A stretch of DNA of 32,140 nucleotides, from NCBI GenBank assembly GCA_021825385.1, contig JAKAHU010000006.1, positions 1 to 32,140 of the forward strand, read 5' to 3'. Origin of the DNA: Chloroflexota bacterium (lineage in GTDB: Bacteria > Chloroflexota > Limnocylindria > Limnocylindrales > CSP1-4). A program made the position numbers and the translations under genes. The notes beneath the pieces are model-generated. The model was not told the origin of the DNA, did not search any database, and saw only the letters and a list, made by a program, of their open reading frames with translations. Of the stretch, positions 27,788 to 32,140 are shown piece after piece (the first letter of the stretch is position 1; each line of letters begins with the position of its first letter).

Positions 27788-28840
27788 CTACGGCACCAGA
27801 ACGGCGCGGCCCTTGATCCTCCCGGCGTGGAGGTCGTGGAGCGCCTCGTTCGCCTGCTTCAGCCCGTACTCCTGGACAGCCAGCTTGACCAGGCCGCGGT
27901 CGGCCAGCGACATCAGCTCGTTCAGCTCGGCCCACGTGCCGACGAGGTTGCCGATGATGTTGCGCTCGGTGATGATCATGTCGACGGCCGGGATCGTGAT
28001 GTTCTCGCCGTAGCCCACGATGTAGTAGTTGCCCATGGCGCGAGTCATGGCCAGGCCGAGGCTCGTCGTGCCGTGCTCGCCGACGAAGTCGATCACCGCC
28101 TCTGCACCATTCCCCGAGGTGAGCGACAGGACGGCCTCGAGCGCGCCCTCCCCGGCCTTCACCAGGTGGTCCGCGCCGCACTCCCTGGCCAGGCCCAGGG
28201 AGAGATCCGATCGGTCGACGACGATGATGTCGGCGGCGCACATCGCCTTCAGGCACTGGATGCCGATGTGGCCAAGGCCACCGGCGCCGATCACGACGCA
28301 GTACTGGCCGGCGACGAGTTCGCGTGCCGCCTTCTTGGCCACGTGGTAGGCCGTCAGTCCCGCATCGGCGTAGGGCGCCACGTCCTTGGGGGCCAGCGTC
28401 GCCGGCAGCTTGACGAGGTTCCGTACCGACGTGGCCAGAGCCTCCGCGTAGCCGCCATTCGAATCGAGGCCGGGAAAGCGCCCCGGTCCATGCATATCGT
28501 GGCCACGGCGGTTGGTCAGAGACAGCCCGTCGGTGATCTTGGGGTGGACGATCACCGGGTCGCCCTTCCTGAGGCCCTCGACCTCAGTACCCATCTCCTC
28601 GATCCAGCCCGCGTTCTCGTGACCCATGATCAGGGGTAGCAGCGCCTGCCCCGTGGGATCCATGTGAGGACGCCAGACACCCTCGATGATGTGCAGGTCT
28701 GTCCTGCACACACCGGCGCCACCGATCCGCACGATGACGTCCGAGGGGCTCGTGATCCGGGGGTCGGGAACATCCTCGTACTCGACCCAGCTCGGTGCGG
28801 TCAGCTCTTCGTCGTACCGGTGCAGAACCTGTGCCTTCAT
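27788..28840 (-). CDS. zinc-dependent-type (MDR) alcohol dehydrogenase, NAD(P)-dependent
   Basis: 'GGAGVCRTDLHIIEG', 'IMGHENAGWIEEMG', Rossmann 'VIGAGGLGHIGIQCLKAM...IIVVDRSDLSLGLARECGAD'; SD GGAGAGG upstream of ATG 28840. Confidence 0.93.
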   Translation of the reverse strand: MKAQVLHRYDEELTAPSWVEYEDVPDPRITSPSDVIVRIGGAGVCRTDLHIIEGVWRPHMDPTGQALLPLIMGHENAGWIEEMGTEVEGLRKGDPVIVHPKITDGLSLTNRRGHDMHGPGRFPGLDSNGGYAEALATSVRNLVKLPATLAPKDVAPYADAGLTAYHVAKKAARELVAGQYCVVIGAGGLGHIGIQCLKAMCAADIIVVDRSDLSLGLARECGADHLVKAGEGALEAVLSLTSGNGAEAVIDFVGEHGTTSLGLAMTRAMGNYYIVGYGENITIPAVDMIITERNIIGNLVGTWAELNELMSLADRGLVKLAVQEYGLKQANEALHDLHAGRIKGRAVLVP

Positions 28841-28983
28841 TCCCAGAACCTCTCCCGCTGTCGCTCACCCTGCCTGACGTACGGACCGCGAGCCACTGAC
28901 CCTGACGGGCGCGAACGTCCAGTCCGCGCGCGGATGGATTCGCGGGCACTCGAACCCGCCAGGGCCGTCACCAGGTCACGGCG

Positions 28984-29003
28984 GGGCATCGGATCCGATG
29001 CCC
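28984..29003. promoter_or_regulatory. 20-bp perfect palindrome, candidate operator
   Basis: GGGCATCGGATCCGATGCCC, identical to its reverse complement; in the 28841-29225 gap between iclR-type regulator and alcohol dehydrogenase/ABC operon. Confidence 0.5.
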
Positions 29004-29225
29004 ACTCAAACCTGCTGGGCCGGGCCGAACGCAATCCGCCTCCTCCGTCCAGGTTTCGCGCCGACGAGGGCCTCGCGCCACGCTGCCACGCGTCACGCGG
29101 GCACGTTCCACCCAACGTTCTCGATGGGCGCGTCGAGGACCAGTAGGCTAGTGAAGACGCGGAGCGCCGGTCCAGCGGATTTCAGATACTGCGAACCTGC
29201 GCCACCAGCGAGGGTCTGACGAAGC

Positions 29226-30035
29226 TCAGGAGCCGGCCTGACCAACCGCAAGGATGTTCGAGGATCGTCGAGCCGAGGCGACAACGAGACCGACCAGCCG
29301 GTCCGCCTCGAACTCGAACTGCTCTGGCGGCAGACCCACCGCGATCGCCGCCGGCGGGCGCCCGACAGGCGTGAGAATCGGCGCCGCGACGCAGGTCAGG
29401 CCTGACACCCCTTCCTCGAGATCGAGGGCGAAGCCACGGCGGCGGGTCAGCTCGAGGGACTCGGCCAAGATCTCGCGCCGCGTCACCGTGCGTGAGGTGA
29501 GCGCAACGAGCGGCCAGTCATCGAGCAGCTCGTTCACCTGGCGCTTGTTCAGGCTGGCCATCAGGACTTTGCCCAGAGCCATCGTATGAGCGGGACCCCG
29601 AAGACCGGGCCGCAACAGGCGTTGATGCTCGGCCCCAGGGAATGACTGGGCGGCTGCGATCGTGATCTCTCGACCCACCAGTCGGCCGATCACCGCCACG
29701 CCCCTCACGGCCGCGGCCAGGGAGGCTAACTCACCAGACAGCTCCGGGAACGGATCGAGGCGTCGGTCGAGGCGCGCCAGCAAGAGGGGGAGGCGGTCCC
29801 CGAGAGTCAGGGAGCGGCTTGCGGTCCGCGCCAGATACCCCTCGTCGAGAAGGGTGTTCACCAGGTGGTAGGTCGTGCCCAAACTCAGCCCCAGGCTGGC
29901 CGCCAGGGCCTTCGGGTAGACCTCTTCATGTTCGGCAACGAACTCGAGGACGCGCAAGGCGCGCTGCACCGTGGACAGGGCGTCCCGGTGCTGCGAGCCG
30001 TTCTGGTCACTGCTCGCGTCCGGACCGATGGTCAT
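29226..30035 (-). CDS. IclR-family transcriptional regulator
   Basis: N-term winged HTH 'STVQRALRVLEFVAEHEEVYPKALAASLGLSLGTTYHLVNTLLDEGYLAR', C-term effector domain 'HTMALGKVLMASL...RRRGFALDLEEGVSGLTCVAAPIL'. Confidence 0.94.
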   Translation of the reverse strand: MTIGPDASSDQNGSQHRDALSTVQRALRVLEFVAEHEEVYPKALAASLGLSLGTTYHLVNTLLDEGYLARTASRSLTLGDRLPLLLARLDRRLDPFPELSGELASLAAAVRGVAVIGRLVGREITIAAAQSFPGAEHQRLLRPGLRGPAHTMALGKVLMASLNKRQVNELLDDWPLVALTSRTVTRREILAESLELTRRRGFALDLEEGVSGLTCVAAPILTPVGRPPAAIAVGLPPEQFEFEADRLVGLVVASARRSSNILAVGQAGS

Positions 30036-30389
30036 GAGGACCTCGCTCCACCCCCAAGATCAGCACAGGGTAGCGCACCCGTCAACGAATTCCCAGCCCA
30101 CCGGCCGTCTTGATTCAACCTTCCGGTCCCAGGGAGCGGCCGACCAGGTCGTCCTCAGGTTGCCCGGATCGAGCCGACCCATTGCCCCATCCGTACCAGG
30201 CGCCACCAGGACGAGTGCGTTCTTGATCGGTCGGCCTGGTCCGTCGATCGTGCCCCTGTCGGCGACAAGCGGACCTGGGGATGGATCGATGAGCCAGATC
30301 ATCACTTCGCTCGAGCCGGGAGGGCCCCTGGCGGCCACGCCTGCCGGATCGAGCCAGCCTTGGCAACCGAACTCAGCCTGGCAGAGGCC

Positions 30390-31052
30390 ATGATCCCGAG
30401 TGTCGGTCGGATCCTGCGCCTCGTCTTCCAGCGGCCGGCTTCCGAGCCGGCCGAGGAACCGCCTCCGAGCGGCGGGCCGCCGGCCCAGCCCGAGGTCGAG
30501 TTCTCCGCCTACGGCGAGGACTGCCGGGTCTACGGCCGGATCCAGCTGGCCGCCGAACGCCTCTCCGACATGCTCAATACTCACGACCAGGTCCTGCTCG
30601 TGTCCGTGCTCGTCGAGAGTCTGGCTGACGGGTGCACCTATGCCGTCGACGAGGTCAAGATCGCGCGCGACGAGCTCCTGGTTGTCGAGGCGCTCGGACC
30701 GCGAGGAAACCCGGGGCGCCGAACCCGGACCCGCCCCTATCCGCTGGCGGTCAAGCTCGGCCCATACGAGGTGCGCGGCTACGTCCACGTGACCCCCGGA
30801 GCGGACGTCCTGAACGCCGTCCGTCGCCGCCGGCCGATGGTGCCCTTGACGGACGCCTCGATCAGCTACGTGTGCGGGGGAGCCCTTCGGCGACGCCATG
30901 CCGCGACGCTCCTGTTCAACCGGGAATGCGCCGACTGGCTCGCCCTGACCGACGACGAGGCGATCGACTTCCCGGAGCTGCCGTTTCCGGTCAGCGCGGG
31001 CCCTCTGGTGAAAGACTTCACCGGCCAGGTGCTTACCTTCCAGGACGCGTAA
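30390..31052 (+). CDS. conserved hypothetical protein, only convincing plus-strand gene
   Basis: 'VEFSAYGEDCRVYGRIQLAAERLSDMLNTHDQVLLVSVLVESLADGCTYAVDEVKIARDELLVVEA...' reads as a real protein; start (ATG 30390 vs TTG 30360) uncertain. Confidence 0.7.
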   Translation: MIPSVGRILRLVFQRPASEPAEEPPPSGGPPAQPEVEFSAYGEDCRVYGRIQLAAERLSDMLNTHDQVLLVSVLVESLADGCTYAVDEVKIARDELLVVEALGPRGNPGRRTRTRPYPLAVKLGPYEVRGYVHVTPGADVLNAVRRRRPMVPLTDASISYVCGGALRRRHAATLLFNRECADWLALTDDEAIDFPELPFPVSAGPLVKDFTGQVLTFQDA

Positions 31053-31057
31053 GCCGA

Positions 31058-31090
31058 CCCGCCCAAGCGGGCCGACGCCCTCCTCAGGGC
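31058..31090. terminator. two small hairpins in the convergent intergenic gap (possible bidirectional terminator)
   Basis: CCCGC-CCAA-GCGGG (31058-31071) and GCCCT-CCTC-AGGGC (31077-31090) between convergent stops at 31052 (+) and 31103 (-); no T-tract. Confidence 0.4.
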
Positions 31091-31102
31091 AGCTCGAACT
31101 CC

Positions 31103-32140
31103 TCAGGCCAGCCCGAAGCGCGCCAGGGCAGTCTGGGCGAGCAGTCCGCCGATCGCCAGGGAGCTCGTGGCCGCCGGGGAGGGCGCATTCCGGACGTGGA
31201 CAACGCGCTCCGATCCCCCGAGGTCGAAGTCGTCGAGCAGCCGCCCATCGCGACCGAGCGCCTGAGCCCGGACGCCCGACGGCCCGAACACCAGCTGATC
31301 GGCACGCAGCTCAGGGACGTAGCGCCGGAGCTGGGCCAGAAAGGCCGCCGCCGACCAGTCCCGCCACAGTTCGGCCAGACCGGTCCGCCAGTACCGAGCG
31401 GCAAGGCGCAAGAATCCCGGATAGGAGAGCGTGGCCACGAGATCCGTGAGGCGGACGTCGCGCCGTCCGTATCCGTCCCGGGCGAAGGCGAGGACGGCGT
31501 TCGGACCGGCCCACACGGCTCCGTCGATCCGCTTTGTCAGATGGACGCCCAGGAACGGGAAGCGGGGGTCCGGAACCGGGTAGATCAGCCCGCGCACGAG
31601 GTGCCGCGCCTCGGGCGTGAGGGTGTAGTAATCGCCCCGGAAGGGGATGATCCGGGGCACGTCCGGGCCGGTCTCGCCGCCCAGCGCTGCGACCCGGTCG
31701 GCCCACAGACCCGCGCAGGCGATCGCGCCGCGGGCCACGACCGCGCCGCGGGGGGTGGCCAGGACGACCTCGCCCCGACCCTGCCTGATCCCCGTCACCG
31801 CCCGCTCCGTTTCGATCCGCCCGCCGCGGGCCACGATGTCGTCGGCGAGGCCGTGAGCGACGTCCCGAAAGTCGACGATTCCGGCCCGCGGGCTCCAGAG
31901 CGCCCGCAGGCCGCGGGCGTGGGGCTCGATCTCCCGGATCCGCTCGGGCCCAACTGACTCCAGTCCCTCGACCCCGTTCGCCCGGGCCCGCTCCTCGAGC
32001 GTCGCCAGCCGCGCCAGCTCGTCCTCGGTCACGGCCACGACGAGCTTGCCGGGGCGCGAGAAGGGGATCCCCTTCTCCTCCAGGTATGCCTCCAGGAGCG
32101 CTCTGCCCTCCCGGCACAGACGAGCCTTCAGGGAGCCGGG
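31103..32140 (-). CDS. lhgO: FAD-dependent L-2-hydroxyglutarate oxidase-like protein, 5' end truncated by window edge
   Basis: Reading frame stays open to the edge (PGSLKARLCREGRALLEAYLEEKGIPFSRPGKLVVAVTEDELARL...); 'YPVPDPRFPFLGVHLTKRIDGAVWAGPNAVLAF', 'GPSGVRAQALGRDGRLLDDFDL...HVRNAPSPAATSSLAIG'. Confidence 0.9.
   Translation of the reverse strand, partial: PGSLKARLCREGRALLEAYLEEKGIPFSRPGKLVVAVTEDELARLATLEERARANGVEGLESVGPERIREIEPHARGLRALWSPRAGIVDFRDVAHGLADDIVARGGRIETERAVTGIRQGRGEVVLATPRGAVVARGAIACAGLWADRVAALGGETGPDVPRIIPFRGDYYTLTPEARHLVRGLIYPVPDPRFPFLGVHLTKRIDGAVWAGPNAVLAFARDGYGRRDVRLTDLVATLSYPGFLRLAARYWRTGLAELWRDWSAAAFLAQLRRYVPELRADQLVFGPSGVRAQALGRDGRLLDDFDLGGSERVVHVRNAPSPAATSSLAIGGLLAQTALARFGLA

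Noticed and set aside
26194-27816. 540-aa plus-strand ORF
   Set aside because: Antisense to the solute-binding protein gene, whose minus-strand translation is clearly the real protein.
28942-28959. GCGGG...CCCGC short inverted repeat near 'ACTCGAACCCGCC', tRNA T-arm-like
   Set aside because: Only a 5-bp stem and no cloverleaf could be assembled around it; likely chance.
30060-30899. 279-aa minus-strand ORF
   Set aside because: Overlaps the more protein-like plus-strand gene 30390-31052 in antisense; its translation looks like a shadow frame.
1-32140. Search for CRISPR arrays, insertion sequences, prophage, toxin-antitoxin or defence islands
   Set aside because: No regularly spaced repeats, transposase, integrase or phage structural motifs seen; genes are ordinary housekeeping or transport types.

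Overview
High-GC bacterial chromosomal segment. Chloroflexota-like gene content is my inference only. Almost all genes lie on the minus strand: about 25 minus-strand CDS, one tRNA-Met(CAU) and one convincing plus-strand CDS. In transcription order (right to left) the right half holds a partial L-2-hydroxyglutarate oxidase-like gene, a plus-strand unknown, and an IclR regulator. A catabolic/transport operon follows: Zn-type alcohol dehydrogenase, lipoprotein solute-binding protein, two permeases and two different ABC ATPases. Next come tRNA-Met, ftsH, an M20 peptidase, a stand-alone DnaB-type RecA-fold ATPase, ppa, thpR, a Pro-rich membrane protein, trpB2, a Zn-ribbon protein, tyrA, NUDIX, nfeD-SPFH, a receiver-CpaE/ParA fusion, comM, dprA, a Big_5/CAP surface protein, a small unknown, and topA (runs off the left edge). 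The strongest second-look signals are in the transport operon. (i) The two ATPases are degenerate in complementary motifs (one lacks LSGGQ, the other lacks the H-loop His), so a heterodimer would have one consensus and one degenerate ATP site. (ii) There is a 17-bp-arm perfect hairpin just after the solute-binding gene. (iii) The adjacent alcohol dehydrogenase lacks all four structural-zinc cysteines. (iv) A 20-bp perfect palindrome sits upstream of the operon next to the iclR gene. I found no CRISPR array, transposon, prophage or clear defence system.
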